Source: Saturnia japonica (lineage: Eukaryota; Arthropoda; Insecta; Lepidoptera; Saturniidae). Taken from it: 64,000 bases of DNA. Position 1 is the first letter of the stretch, and each line of letters starts with the position of its first letter. Below, in pieces: positions 44,121-55,845 of this stretch. The notes beneath the pieces were generated by a model. The model did not search any database. It was given only the letters and a program-made list of their open reading frames with translations, and was not told the origin of the DNA. The position numbers and the translations under genes were made by a program. Location: assembly GCA_033032175.1 (NCBI GenBank), contig CM065323.1:3906001-3970000 (forward strand). The letters run 5' to 3'.

Positions 44121-45399
44121 GGTCTTTACCTATGAAATTGCCGTTTTGCAGTACTGGCCATTTCAAATCAAAATAATTTTTGTTTGGCTAAGAATTCTAA
44201 TTTCAAATTAATTTTATTTTAAAACATGGAATTCTTTTTCCAAAAGTAGTCATTTGTTTATTGATTTGTGTTACATTTTCATTGCATTTCAATATTTTTT
44301 GTCATCATGGATACGTTCAAAATTCGAGTAATTATGGAATATGAGTACCGTCGTGGCAGCAACGCGGCACAAGCGGCACGCAACATCAACGACGTTTACG
44401 GAGCTAACACTACAAACCAACGCACCACCTGTTATTGGTTTGCTCGCTTCCGTTCTGGGAATTTCGACCTGAAAAATGAACCTCGCGGTTATCCGAAGAC
44501 TTTGGTCGACAATGACGAATTAAAGGCGATTGTGGAAGCTGATGATACACAATCTACTGCTGAGTTAGCAGCAGCTTTCGACGTTAGCGTCAAAACAATA
44601 TTGGTCCATTTGCGTCCAATTGGCAAGGTAAAAAAGCTTGACAAATGGGTGCCCCACGAACTCAATGATCGCCAGTGCGAAGTACGCGTCGAGACGTGCC
44701 TTGCACTGCTCAACAGATGCACAAATGAAGGAATTTTGAACCGCATTGTTACCTGCGATGAAAAATGGATTCTGTTTGATAATCGCAAGCACTCAGCAAG
44801 TTGGTTGGATCCTGGTTCCGTACCTAAACAATGCCCTAAACGAAAACTTACCCCTAGAAAAGTGATGGTCACTGTTTGGTGGTCTAGCGCCGGTGTGATT
44901 CATCACTGCTTCTTACCAAACGGGGTGAGCATTACTGCAGATGTGTACTGTGAAGAACTGAACACAATGATGGAGAAGCTGGCACATCTCCAGCCAGCAT
45001 TGGTCAATCGCTCGTCTCCGCTGCTCCTGCACGACAACGCGCGACCTCATACTGCACAGCAGACGGTCTCCAAGTTGCAAGAACTGGGGTTGGAAGTTCT
45101 CCGTCATCCGCCCTACTCACCAGACCTTGCGCCTACAGACTACTACTTTTTCAGAATTTGGATAACTCCTTGGCGGGAAAAAAATTCAATACCCGAGAGG
45201 CAGTACAAAATGCCTTTAAAGAATTTGTTGCCTCCCGTCCAGCTGATTTCTTTAAGAAAGGCATCAATATAATGCCACTGCGCTGGCAAAGATGTATTGA
45301 TTGCATGGGTGGTTACTTCGATTAATACAAATAAAAAATACATGAAAATAATTCGTTTAAATTTTTTCATACAAAACGGCAATTTCATAGGTAAATACC
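44121..45399 (+). mobile_element. Full-length mariner element
   Basis: 1279 bp with 28-bp terminal inverted repeats (44121-44148 and 45372-45399) that differ at a single base. The repeat reads ggt(c/a)tttacctatg, then aaattgccgttttg. TA precedes it at 44119-44120 and follows at 45400-45401, the expected target duplication. It carries a transposase frame on +. It sits inside the last intron of the minus-strand glycosyltransferase gene. Confidence 0.92.
44307..45325 (+). pseudogene. Mariner transposase with one frameshift
   Basis: The enzyme cuts and rejoins element ends at TA sites. The frame from the ATG at 44307 shows an N-terminal helix-turn-helix region, the linker motif WVPHEL, and catalytic aspartates in TCDEKW and LLHDNARPH. 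The third lies in APTDYYFF, 34 residues after the second, so this is DD34D, the mariner signature; YSPDLAP precedes it. Shortly after the third aspartate, near 45150-45158, a single-base loss shifts the frame. The original C-terminus (ending GGYFD, stop at 45323-45325) is intact in the next frame. An in-frame upstream extension (non-ATG, from 44268) is not part of the protein. With one lesion and nearly perfect ends, the insertion looks recent. Confidence 0.9.
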
Positions 45400-45529
45400 T
45401 AATATATATAAATTTGTATTATAATAATATATTTACTTAGGAAATATAAGATATACGAACCTTCTCTCATGCATTATGCTTAATTTAGTTTAATGGCCGT
45501 GAGTGAGATTATCCCTTATATTATTATTA

Positions 45530-46046
45530 CTAGCTGTGCCCGTGGCTTCGCTCACATGGCCTACAGAATGCCCGCGTGAATCTTGCTCCCCGCTCTCGGC
45601 TATTTTAAAGACCAAAATGCTTATTGAGGGTGTTCCTTAGAAGATTGATTTATACTCTACTGGACTTTTTTATAGGTATTTTTAATGCCTATATTTATGT
45701 AGTATATTAACTTGCTATGTCTCTTATGGTTTACTCAGCTTAAGCCATTTAAGCGCCCTAAAAGATTCACCATGACCAGTTTATTTTAATTTGTGCGGAA
45801 CCCTAATTATTTTTCTAAAATAAAAGTAGCCTATGTTACTCCCTATAAAATCAGTTATATACCAGTGTAGTCCCGTCAAAATCAGTCCAACCGTTTTGGA
45901 GATTACCCAGAACAAACAGACAGACAAAAAAATTTAAATTTGTTGTTTTGATATAGGTACAGTATATATACTTCCACATGCATTTAGTAAAAAGCTGTTA
46001 TTTTGACATTACAAACAGACACTTCAATTTTATTAATTATGTAGAT
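45530..46046 (+). repeat. Dispersed repeat, family A, near full length
   Basis: Collinear with 29060-29578 from 'ctagctgtgcccgtggcttcgctcac' through 'ggagattacccagaacaaacagacagac' to 'attacaaacagacacttcaattttattaatt'. It lies only 130 bp from the mariner, in the same intron. Confidence 0.7.
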
Positions 46047-46657
46047 ATAAGGACAGTGCAAAGGCTTCATCTACGGTTTAAAACTATCTCAACTACTGCT
46101 AAATGATTGCATTAATCAAAAACATATTTTGTACGATTTCAGTTTTTTTCGGATACCCTCAACTTCTATCTGTGAAATACGTAAATAAACAGGGTGAATT
46201 CTCGCTGACATCGTCGAACCGTTCACATCTCTACAGATCTGATTTTCCGTAACTATATTAATTTAGAGTTATATCGTTGCACGTGCTGTGTTAGGTATTC
46301 GTTTTTATTACTAAAAAATTATAAAGACTTCATATAAGAATTTGTTTTCTATATATAATTTAAAAAATATCTTTAATTAGAAACGCTCTTCCAAAAACTC
46401 ATTCACGATAAAGAGACATTTTCATATTAAAATACTCTAAAGATAACTATATAAATCACTAATTATTATTTCAGTTAAATCTTTATCCGAAAAAAAAAAT
46501 ACATATATTAACTATTTGGCCACAAAATTACAAACTTTGCTGCGTTTAGTATAAGATAGCAGTATTAATATCCCTTTTATTTTCCCGCTCAAAGATAGGC
46601 ATAAACGTAAAAACAGATCGCTCACGGAAAACCATTAAACTATCTAAAATAAATTAC
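46047..46657. other. Intron sequence
   Basis: AT-rich. Nothing recognised. Confidence 0.4.
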
Positions 46658-46783
46658 CTGAGTCATTTTATCTTGTCGTCCTTCCCACGACAGCATTTCG
46701 CTGTACCACGGCTCCTTATGCGTCCCGAAATAAAGAGGCTCCCATCTGTGATACGGATATTCTCGTTTTGCTATTAACATGGG
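46658..46783 (-). CDS. GT49 glycosyltransferase gene, exon 3
   Basis: 42 codons, phase 0 at both ends, between acceptor gtgtcgcag and donor CAG|GTAATT. It encodes YPYHRWEPLYFGTHKEP and LSWEGRQDKMTQ, two highly conserved blocks of the LARGE/B4GAT1 C-terminal domain. The Trp-Glu-Pro and Asp-Lys residues are near-invariant in that family as I know it. The exon connects to 54358 upstream and to either terminal exon downstream. Confidence 0.88.
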
Positions 46784-46854
46784 CTGCGACACAAAGAGAC
46801 ATATAAATGCATAGGGAACGTGCAGCAATAATCACTGAGTGGTAGAATATATGG

Positions 46855-47135
46855 ACATATATGTGTTCGAATCCCTGCAACTAGCCTGAGCTGTCGGTGA
46901 AGGAAAACATCGTGAGAAAATCATAGTATAGTGCTTCCATGCATTTTCATTTGCATTTGCATTTTCTTCAGGCTAGCTACAATACTTAAGTTGATAATAT
47001 ATGACCAAGCACCTGTATGTATGTTCTGGCAGCTGCATTTGAAAGCCAGCCCCCAGATCTAACAGTCTTTCCATCTTGGGCAACGTCATCATTTAACACC
47101 AGGAGGGATTATGGGCAAACGTTAAAACCTAAAAA
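46855..47135 (+). repeat. SINE family B copy
   Basis: 'gttcgaatccctgcaactagcctgagctgtcggtgaaggaaaacatcgtgag' includes a B-box-like gttcgaatcc. It continues to 'ttctggcagctgcatttgaaagccagcc' and 'accatcttgggcaacgtcatcatttaacaccagg'-like sequence. A 14-bp 'gcatttgcatttgcatttt' slip repeat lies inside. Confidence 0.65.
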
Positions 47136-48605
47136 AATGTTACAAGAAATGCCTTCTCTTTACCTAGCCTAACAGGTAAAACAGCATGGTCAGAGAAACA
47201 TTTAGGAACAGAGAAAATTTTAAAGAACGACCTTAAGTTTAGTTCGAATACGAATTTCCGCCTGCTTCCTTTGTGATAATTTTTTTTCAGTTTCTTTGAA
47301 ATATGTTTCTAGTTGTTATGCATTGTTGAAGAGCTAAGTAAACGGTTATGTTTTTAAAAGAATCTGCAAGCCAAGCTTCATAACGTTTTTTTTGTTTTTA
47401 AGGTAATTTAATTGAAAATATTCTCAATAAAATATGGAAATAATATCGTTTTTCATCTCGCATTTTTAAATTTAGACCTATAATTGTTGTTTTATATTGA
47501 TAAATAACCAATGTTTAATCGTTTTTATAAATCAGAAGAAAAAATAAGATTTAAATTGATACTTTTTTTTTAAATATATCTTTGATGTTGCATTTTTGAC
47601 TTATTTTGAAAAAAGCTAAAAAAACATTATCCCAAAAATGGTTCACTTTTGCATAATGCATATGGGGATCAAAATTATCGCAAATAGTTACTCCTAAGAC
47701 CTCCTAACGGGAATATGGCAAATTACCAATCACCCTGTATACAGACTTTAATACAAATTTACGCAAGAATTGATACGATGAACGCAGTTAATTCAACTCT
47801 CCCAATCCACTTAGCTGATAAGCCATTCAATCTCTAGAGTACCAGACAAGGTGCTTTAACAGTTAAGGTCAGAATAAAACAATGAGCACAACCTAGTACT
47901 CTTATTACCTACTATTAGTGCAATCACAAATGCTTTAAAACAAAATAAATATTAACAGCCATATTCACCCGAAAGAAATTAATACATTGTGTACATAAGG
48001 AATTACGAAAGAGAATCTATTAGAAGTCCGAGGCTTTTAATGAGTCGAAGTTCGTAATTCCCGTACCACCCGTGTAACATACAATTTTTTTCATCACATT
48101 TGCGAGTAAATAATTAAAATAATGTAAAAAAATATGTAAGTATATTACTTCACAATACTAATCAACACAACAATTACAAAATTTGCTAAGTGTTTTTTTT
48201 TTTGTATGCGGTTGGCGGGTTAGGGTTCCATAGATAATAAAAATATGTTGGGTTCAGAAATGTAAAAGGTGCAAAGACGCATACAGCCAAAAGGATTTTT
48301 TTTTAAATGGCATCAATTGCAAAAGCCATTACGCCCTCGGGTGTTAGCGCAAATAAATGCCCTCGGGTTTTAGAGGGTTACACCCAAGATAGCCTGAATA
48401 TTTAACACTGTTTATTTGGAAGTGTGGTGAAAAAGCCATTGCGTTTGTATCTCACCTATTTAGTTGTATAAATAAAATCCTCTCTAACACTTGTCTCTTC
48501 AAAGTAAGACTAAATTCAGAATGCAAAGTTGCCGGATTCGCAATTTAAATGCAAATATGGTATTCAGTGGCATACTTTGATGAAGACCTTTAATTGAGCT
48601 GATAC
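47136..48605. other. Intron sequence without recognised features
   Basis: 1.5 kb inside the glycosyltransferase intron. A short internal duplication ('gccctcgggtgttagcgcaaataaat' / 'gccctcgggttttagagg', 48330-48385) is the only structure noticed. Confidence 0.35.
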
Positions 48606-48609
48606 TACA

Positions 48610-48800
48610 TTTTCTATATATACATACATAAAACACGTCTATTTCCCAACGGGGTAGGCAGAGACCACGTCCGGATGCCAAATGAGCTTTCGTAGAAATT
48701 CTCTGGCTGCTCATAAAGGAGTGTAAAGTCCTATTCACCATATTACCGGCATTTACTCTCCTTCCTATATCTCTCTCATCACTTTACATCTCTGGTAAAC
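48610..48800 (+). repeat. Dispersed repeat, family F
   Basis: 'tacatacataaaacacgtctatttcccaacggggtaggcagagac' followed by 'tatctctctcatcac' is a sequence I know to be widespread in lepidopteran DNA. This is the only copy in the window. The 80-codon minus open frame across it is incidental. Confidence 0.5.
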
Positions 48801-48984
48801 ATCGATTCCAAGTATTCAAACTCACTTACTTGCTCTAATTCGTCTTACTTAGAATATCATGATGACAATTATAATTTATTACAAGTTGTTTACCAATTTA
48901 CATCTATTAAGATCTTTAGAAAACAAGTTAAAAACTAAATATTTAAAATAATGATAATCTATACTAACTTTTATTATAAAACTT

Positions 48985-49110
48985 AAGAGATTATTTGTTT
49001 TTTTTTTTTTTGAACGCGCTAATCTCTGGACGTACCAGTCAGATTTGAAAATTCTTTGGATTTTATAGCCTGTTTATCGAGGAAAGTTATACAAATTCAC
49101 GCTTCGACTC
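48985..49110 (+). repeat. Family D fragment
   Basis: 'ttttttttttgaacgcgctaatctctggacgtaccagtcagatttgaaaattctttgg..tagcctgtttatcgagg' aligns with 52030-52120. Confidence 0.6.
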
Positions 49111-49820
49111 TAAAGAACAGAGCAGTAACAATGAAACTCAAATAATCTGGAAAGCTTTAGGCAAATACGATAAGTGAGAATAACAATAGACTACACGGGT
49201 GCCTTGAACTCAATGATGCATTGGCGGCAGCTTGGTGGAGAATTGGTTGAATAAATTTAATGCGGATAAAACAGTGGAGCATAGCTAGTATTTCATAAAC
49301 AGCGGGGATTATAAGATAAACATATACATATAAACAAAAGCAAAATTGTACAAAAATAAAACTTTTACATTACTTATGAATTTACCCTTATCTCCACACT
49401 ACCTCTTAGTTGCGTCGCTCGCTCTAATTACTAACTAATTATTAGAAAACCCGTTCTAACTAGGCCACTTAACTATGTCTAGTGTTGGGGTTATGTTTTG
49501 GTTTAAAGTAATATCTATATTATAATTGTTATTAGCAAATAATGCAGTATGACAACAGAGAGTAATTTAAGAATATGATAATATGATGATAAATAATATA
49601 ATTTATCTGAAAAACTTAACGAGGCTGTCACTAACACAATTTGATAAAAGCATTTGCAAATTCCAACAAACCTGATTGATATTACCATGTTTGTTGCCGT
49701 AAATATCGATATGATCCCTATAAATATTGTAAATTTTATTTTACCTAAGAAATAAGTAACATTACTGTATTTTGAATGTTTTGTAAATAATGAAGTTTGT
49801 TATTAAAACTGCTAAACAAA
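49111..49820. other. Intron sequence without recognised features
   Basis: Nothing supported. Confidence 0.4.
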
Positions 49821-49824
49821 TTGA

Positions 49825-50120
49825 CGCTACGACTCAGTTAGTAGCGTGTACGAACTCCGCGACGATCGACGTGAGTTCGAATTCTTGCAGTGGGTCTGAG
49901 CTTTCGGTGAAGGAAAACATAGTGATGAATCCATAGCATGGTGATAGGGTTTTCTAATGCCCGCCTAGCTAGCTACCACCCTCTAGTTGAAAATCTGTCA
50001 CCAAACACCAATAGGTGCGTTCCGGCAGCTTTACTTGAGAGCCAGTCTTCCACTAGCTTAGCGTGCTATCATTTCGGGCCACATCGTCACTTAAGGTCAG
50101 GTGAGATTGTGGACATAAAC
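49825..50120 (+). repeat. SINE family B, best-preserved copy
   Basis: Has a tRNA-like head: 'cgactcagttagtagcg' (A-box-like) and 'gtgagttcgaattct' (B-box-like) at 49829-49885. The body follows, 'ggtgaaggaaaacatagtgatgaatc', 'aatgcccgcctagctagctacc', 'caaacaccaataggtgcgttccggcagct', to 'gtcacttaaggtcaggtgagattgtgg'. It gives the family its classification. Confidence 0.7.
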
Positions 50121-51540
50121 TTCTTTACTAGTCTACTCGCATAGTTTGCTTGTTGTTAGTAAGTTAAGATATAATAAAAAAGCTTTTAAACATGATTTTT
50201 TGCTCAAATATTAATGTAGTAGTTTAATTATGTGTTTGGAGACAATTTTCCAATTTAAGGATGGTTGCTAGCTTCCATAAACTTTAAATATTCTCGTAAT
50301 AACTATGGCTTCTCCATCTTGCATATCTTTCTCCACAGAATTTCATTCACGATTCAAATCCAAGCCAATAGTCGCACCGTCTCACTAAGTGGCAAACTAA
50401 GCCATCATTAACAATATTTAATTAACCACTGTATTCTGATTTTTATAATCTTGTTAGAGTATGTCTCTTAATTCAGTATGCATTTTGACCTATCATAAAC
50501 CACTCTCTACCAGTTAGAATCCGCTGTAAGCCGTACTCAATCTCTCATTTGCTTAGTTGGTTTCTACACCTACTAATCATTTATTATTATAAACATTTTC
50601 CGACTTTTATCATGTGATCTGACCACCTCCACTTCTGCTGATCAATTCCAGTCAGAATGTTATGTGTATGCCACTTATATTCTAACTTTTACTTGTTTAT
50701 TCCTTATTCGATTCGCTTTACATACTCCTGTCATATTTCGTTCTACTATCAATATTAGGATAAAGATATTTAAATCCTTTGATCCAACGTCTTCGAGTAA
50801 GTACTTGACGAATATTGTGCTTATTGCGAATACAATCACTCAATTATGCCATGACATGACAATATAAAGACAGGGTAAAACTCCTCTCATCATTAATCTT
50901 TGAAGAAACATCAAACACAAGCATAATATTATATATGATTTATTAAGTAGGTACATGCACATTATTATTTTCCTGTTTTCGCATTTTTTCATTTCCCTTT
51001 GTTTCAAAACCTTTATTCCAATCTCGGTTTCTTATTCTCAACTTGAAAAGTTAATCTCGAATAGGTCACGTACGTTCAAATGTTTCGTGCACCACTCGGG
51101 TATAAATTTTAGAAACATTATATAACCTCCCTTTCTTACCACGGAACAACGCGCTGCCAACACGTTCAATAATTCCAACTCAACTTTCTTTTATCTTACG
51201 ACTCTTTAGAAATTCTTTAAATTAATAAACAGTATAAAATAATCTTAAAACAGGTTCATAAGTATATTTTGTAAAACTCGTACTCTAGTTTAACTATATG
51301 CTTCTGGAGCCTTTTTCTGTCGCTCAAGGATAAGAGGCATCCATTGTTAATTAAAGTTTAATTAAGAAGCCTGTTAAGCTTAATTAAACCACGTTCAACG
51401 GTTTAGATCAGCACATTTATCATCATTATTAGGTTTAGCTTCATAACTTTCCTTGGCAGTACATTATCTATTTTAATATGTATTTTGCTGTTTTAATTTA
51501 ATTACATAATATTCATTATCCAAAATTAAATTTATACTAT
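50121..51540. other. Intron sequence without recognised features
   Basis: 1.4 kb, AT-rich. The 67-codon open frame at 50664 is hydrophobic by composition and not supported. Confidence 0.35.
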
Positions 51541-51544
51541 ACAT

Positions 51545-51860
51545 ACATATTATCTATACATATATAATGCTTTGTCCTGAATGACTGACGGATCAACGCA
51601 CAGCCTAAACCGGTGATCGTAGAGACCTGAAACTTGGAGCGTGTGTTCTTTGTATGACATAGACATCCGATAAGAAAGGATTTTCCGAAATTCTACCCCT
51701 AAGGGGGTGATAAAGGGGGGAAAAATTTGTATGGGCAACGTGGATTCCTTGGTCCAATCTACTTCAAATTTTGCATAAACCTTTTAACAAAATTGATAGA
51801 AGACGTGTCTCGTATTTTATTGAAATTCATCCCCTAACGGAATTAAAAATGAGTACATGA
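51545..51860 (+). repeat. Degenerate dispersed repeat
   Basis: 'gaatgactgacggatcaacgcacagcc', 'gacctgaaacttggagcgtgtgttctttg' and 'ggattttccgaaattctacccctaagggggtgataaagggggg' form a layout common in lepidopteran repeats. Single copy here. Confidence 0.4.
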
Positions 51861-52004
51861 TTTTGCCGATGATTTGTTTCGAAGTTGATGTCAATACTCC
51901 TTAGTGCTTTTGATTTAAATTAATACATTTTATTTTGACACATGTTTCAAAACTCAATCCGATTTTATTCAAAAAAGGTTGAACTCACTTCAAAACCTAA
52001 GCAA

Positions 52005-52495
52005 ATCTATACTTATAATAAAGCGGAAAAGTTTTTTTGTACGTTTAAACACGCTAATCTCTGGAACTACCAGTCGGATTCGAAAATTATTATTTTTTAT
52101 ACGATAGCCAGACTCACAAAGAATAGGCTATATAGCATTTGACTGCAATTCATAAATAGCCTTAAGTATTGATTTTTGTTACGTAAGTCGGAAGTCGAAG
52201 CCCTCTCGATCTGCTTTATTCCCGTTCCCTGGTTTAATGGTTAATGAAGATAAACTTTGTCTTTTACAGAATGTTATTTGGACGTATAGTTTGAGAGATA
52301 ATGCAAAATTAAAATGATTCGACAGTCGCCTGGGGTCTATAGGTCTATAGTAGTAGTGGCGCGAAGGAGCGGTGCGATGCCGCGATGTGACTGTCTGGCC
52401 GCCCGATAAAATATTTTCTCCATTGTAGTATTTATAAATCATCAATCAGTGATTTCTTCTAAATTATATGCGGGTGAAACCGCGGGGCACAGCTA
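52005..52495 (+). repeat. Dispersed repeat, family D
   Basis: From 'atacttataataaagcggaaaagtttttttg' through 'cacgctaatctctggaactaccagtcggattcgaaaa' to 'gcgggtgaaaccgcggggcacagctag'. The interior 52140-52440 has little similarity to the other copies and may be an insertion. Confidence 0.6.
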
Positions 52496-52534
52496 GAGAC
52501 AAATAAAATTACGTTGATTGCTATATTACTAAGT

Positions 52535-53010
52535 TACATTAGTCAAAAAGGCCACCAACACTCATTGTAAAAACTTTGTTCGTTATAATAAAATGTTTAT
52601 CTATGAGACGCGGTGGATAAAATGGTAAATATTTGATAACACGTAAATTTGATAGACAAAGTAAGGCAATTGACTTTAATTTGCACTATTAGTCTTATTT
52701 GTATCAGTCAAATAAAAAAGCCAACCAACATACAGTGTAAAAACTATGTTCGTTATAAAAAAATGTTAATCTATGAGAAGCGGTGGATTAAGTGGTAAAC
52801 ATTTGAAAACACATAACTTTGATAGACAAAGTAAGGTAATTGACTTTAATTTGCACAATTAGTCTAATTTACATCAGTCAAATAAAAAAGCCAACCAACA
52901 TACAGTGTAAAAACTATGTTCCTTATAACAAAATGTTAATCTATGAGAAACTGTGGATTAACTTGGTAATATTTGAAAACACGAAACTTTCACAGACATA
53001 GTAAAGTAAA
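52535..53010. repeat. 170-bp tandem array, about 2.8 copies
   Basis: The marker 'gtgtaaaaact' recurs at 52567, 52737 and 52907 (period 170 bp). Copies differ by roughly one base in ten, so the array is older than the 84-bp and 112-bp ones. Confidence 0.9.
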
Positions 53011-53690
53011 TTGACCTCAGCGGAATGATGCTACAGTGAAGAAGAACCGTGGTGCATATAAAAATAAATTCAGCCTAATCTTGCTACACAGAAAAACACT
53101 AGTGAAACTCCATTTACACAGAGACCCGTCATTCCCTACGAGTCTATTATATGACCACAATATCCCCTTATCCGAGTTTCATATTTTCCGGCATAACATC
53201 TTGGATACATGTAATCTTTAGGATTCAAAGAAAAGAGGGAAAATAACAAAGTCTCTCTAGAGATTTTTCATATTATATCACTATTTGTTAGGGAAAAATA
53301 TTGCGGACACAAGTCACGAAAGCAATATAATCGTGGGTTCTTTAGTTTAATTTTTATTTCTATGATATTATGTTTACCAATCGCATTTTTCAGCCTTGTA
53401 GTGGGTTACATCACAAATTATGTTAATTTGTTTTCGAAGGTGGAAAATAGACCAGACAATAAAGATGTTCAACTTGAGCATATTATCTATCTAAACGAAA
53501 ATAAGAAATAGGTTGATTAAATTATAATTTCAAAAAATTTTTTTTTTTTTTTTTTTATTTATTGAATTAAAAAAAATTAAAAGTTTTGTAATAAAAATCC
53601 ATAATTGCACAAAAACACCAAACCATGACATTTACAGTTGAGATAGAATAGATATTTTTACTGATTTTTTTTATATTAAAGATTTTTATT
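53011..53690. other. Intron sequence without recognised features
   Basis: Includes a T-run near 53537-53557. The 61-codon open frame at 53036 has no domain. Confidence 0.35.
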
Positions 53691-53698
53691 AACATTTA

Positions 53699-53971
53699 CT
53701 ACATTACTAACATATTAGTGCATCTAAATAATGTAAAATCACTATAAGTATTGGATGCCATGCAAATCACCACCAGAAGATGTATAGCAATGCTTATTTG
53801 TTGACCGAGGTATTGGCCAGCCCTCTGGTCTCGAGATGTGTCGACCAGTCGACTTGTGAGTTCTTTAAAGAGGCTGCGTGCACTTGATCCCCATGGACCT
53901 AGGGTTTCGATTCCAAAGGGCACAAATATGGTAGCCCCTACCAAGGAATGAAAACTAGATATGCATGCCAC
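53699..53971 (-). pseudogene. Non-LTR retrotransposon pol, C-terminal relic
   Basis: 90 open codons reading VPFGIETLGPWGSSARSLF then RDQRAGQYLGQQISIAI. This matches the pattern at the C-terminus of many animal non-LTR pol proteins ('VPxAxETLGPWGxxAxxLFxExxxRL..DxRAxxFLxQRISxAIQRGNA'). Nothing upstream in frame matches, so this is a 3' remnant. Clade not assigned. Confidence 0.55.
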
Positions 53972-54069
53972 ATAAAAAAAGTGATTTAATTAATTTAAAA
54001 AATTCATATCCTTTTCAGTAAATCCTTTATTTAATACCCGTATCATGGGATGCATAAATAATTACTGCT

Positions 54070-54270
54070 CAGCTATCTTTGCGAGATTATCCGCCATATT
54101 GGATTTATAATGATAACTTAGATAACCATCCATTAGCATCTAAACTAAACGTGAATGAAAATTTTTTACTGAATTGGTTGGAGATAACTGATTTAAATTC
54201 AGTTGCAAGATTTGTCCCAGAATACCAAGAAAAGTTAAATAAAAACTTTAAAAACGAACGACGTCATTAG
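54070..54270 (+). other. Unidentified short open frame, possible exon
   Basis: Open from an acceptor-like tactgctcag (AG 54071-54072) to TAG at 54268-54270, with residues DYPPYWIYNDNLDNHPLA.. and VARFVPEYQEKL. The non-repetitive, Trp/Tyr-rich composition is unlike noncoding AT-rich translation. It could be the last exon of a + strand gene or a retroposed fragment. No family recognised and no poly(A) signal seen nearby. Confidence 0.25.
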
Positions 54271-54357
54271 AGTTTAAACATTAGTGAGAACTATTTTGGA
54301 TAATTCTAAACGATCCCCGAATGAAAGTAATATAAAAAGAAATTAAAATAATCTTAC

Positions 54358-54478
54358 CTCTATACCATTTGGCGCAGGCCTAGATAACCAAGACTGCAAG
54401 CCGGGGAACTTCTGGCAGTGTGAGCATAACTTCTGATGAAAGTACATCGCTCGGTTTGTGGCGACCAGCTGTACAAGC
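54358..54478 (-). CDS. GT49 glycosyltransferase gene, exon 2
   Basis: 121 bp between acceptor tttataacag and donor GAG|GTAAGA. Its first G completes the codon split by exon 1 (AT|G), then 40 codons follow. It encodes VATNRAMYFHQKLCSHCQKF and PGLQSWL, matching the 'A(V/M)YFHxxxCxxCxxFPGLxxW' segment of family-49 transferases, which includes a conserved Cys pair. It ends in phase 0, compatible with exon 3 at 46783. Confidence 0.88.
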
Positions 54479-54540
54479 CTGTTATAAAATACAGCATCCG
54501 TAATATAAAAAGGAAATATAGGCATGCAGACTTATGAAGA

Positions 54541-55424
54541 CCTGCATAATTACTGTGACCAATAAGATCTTTTGTGATCGCCCCAATCTACTAATTAAGC
54601 TCACCACCTAGTCCTATATCCTTAGAGTACTACAGGATTATTTTGGCAGTACCTACATCTTTTGGTAGTAGCACGTGCTTCCCAGAATCTGACTGCGTTT
54701 TGAGTATCAGTGAAAAGAAAATACAGCGTTAATTCAAAATGTAAAGCCTACGCAACACTATATAATATTTCCTGGATTGTTATTGCTCTTTTTAAACTAT
54801 TGTTCGTGTGAAATAATAAAATATGTATTACGTTATCGGTACTTGGACCTTTATACAGCCTTTAATATACCTTAATACCCCCTATATTAGGGTTATGTGA
54901 ACTATACACTACATATACTAGCAAAGCGGAGTTCTCTTTGACTTTCTACCGTAAGTTACAAAGCGCAACAAATAACATAAATAAATTAGTTTTACATATT
55001 CAGAGCGTTATAAAATTCAACACTTTAAAAATGATAATTGAATAAGAATTTGTGCTGAACAAGTTAGTTAACTTAGCTAACGGAATATAAGTTATTTGGT
55101 CAAATTTAATCGATCCCTAGTGACTATTACTACATACAACTTTGACCCTTACGATAACAATAAAATTGATAATAAATAAATACATTTTAAATGCATCCGT
55201 GAACGAAATATATAAAATGGAAACATCTGCTGTTTTATTACACTTCAAGCGTGGAAAATTTCCCGAACTGGTGTTAAATTATTCCTCGGGTTCGGTATTA
55301 TCATATGCCGGTACCAGAGTTTTATATTATTAATAAGATGAGACGAAATTCTATAGGTAATATGTAAATAATATTATTTAAATGTACAAATTTGCTGGGA
55401 GATAGGACATGACAACAGTATCAG
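54541..55424. other. Intron sequence without recognised features
   Basis: AT-rich. The 63-codon open frame at 55142 has no domain. Confidence 0.35.
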
Positions 55425-55845
55425 ACTGGATCGCGACCACCATATACTAGGTATAACACCCGCCATATCAAGCGGGGTGGTAGAGATCGTGACCACGATG
55501 CACACGGTGATAAACTCTTCATCACTCAACTTCCTATTTTTACTAAACACTCAAATAATTAGTTTTGCTTTTTTTAGAACTGACTACACTGTTAGCCTGA
55601 GGGGCCCTAAACAAATAGAGCAGGGTTTCACACCGAGGAATGGACCTAGGCTTGTATTGGCGCGACAGAGGGAGGTCGCGGCGGTGGGTGTGCGGGAGCG
55701 AAGTTAGCCGCCCGTCCCCTGCGGTATTTGTAGCTAAGGGTATCCATGCGTATGGTAATAAACTCGTCACGGTGACTCTCTTTTGGTTCGTCGTGTTTCA
55801 GGATCAACCAGAGTATGTATATATCCAGCTGTAAACATTTTGCCG
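55425..55845 (+). repeat. Composite repeat: 112-bp-unit relative with a retroposon G copy inside
   Basis: 55433-55500 reads 'gcgaccaccatatactaggtataacacccgcc..' like the array core, and 55770-55845 resembles 15650-15700. Between them, 55568-55730 is a retroposon G copy on the minus strand (T-run, 'aactgactacactgttagcctgaggggccct', then jumping to 'cagggtttcacaccgaggaatggacctaggctt' and 'tagccgcccgtcccctgcgg'). G therefore probably inserted into the older repeat and lost its middle. Confidence 0.5.

Noticed and set aside
44489..45107. Antisense open frames across the mariner transposase
   Set aside because: Shadows of the transposase coding strand with no domains.
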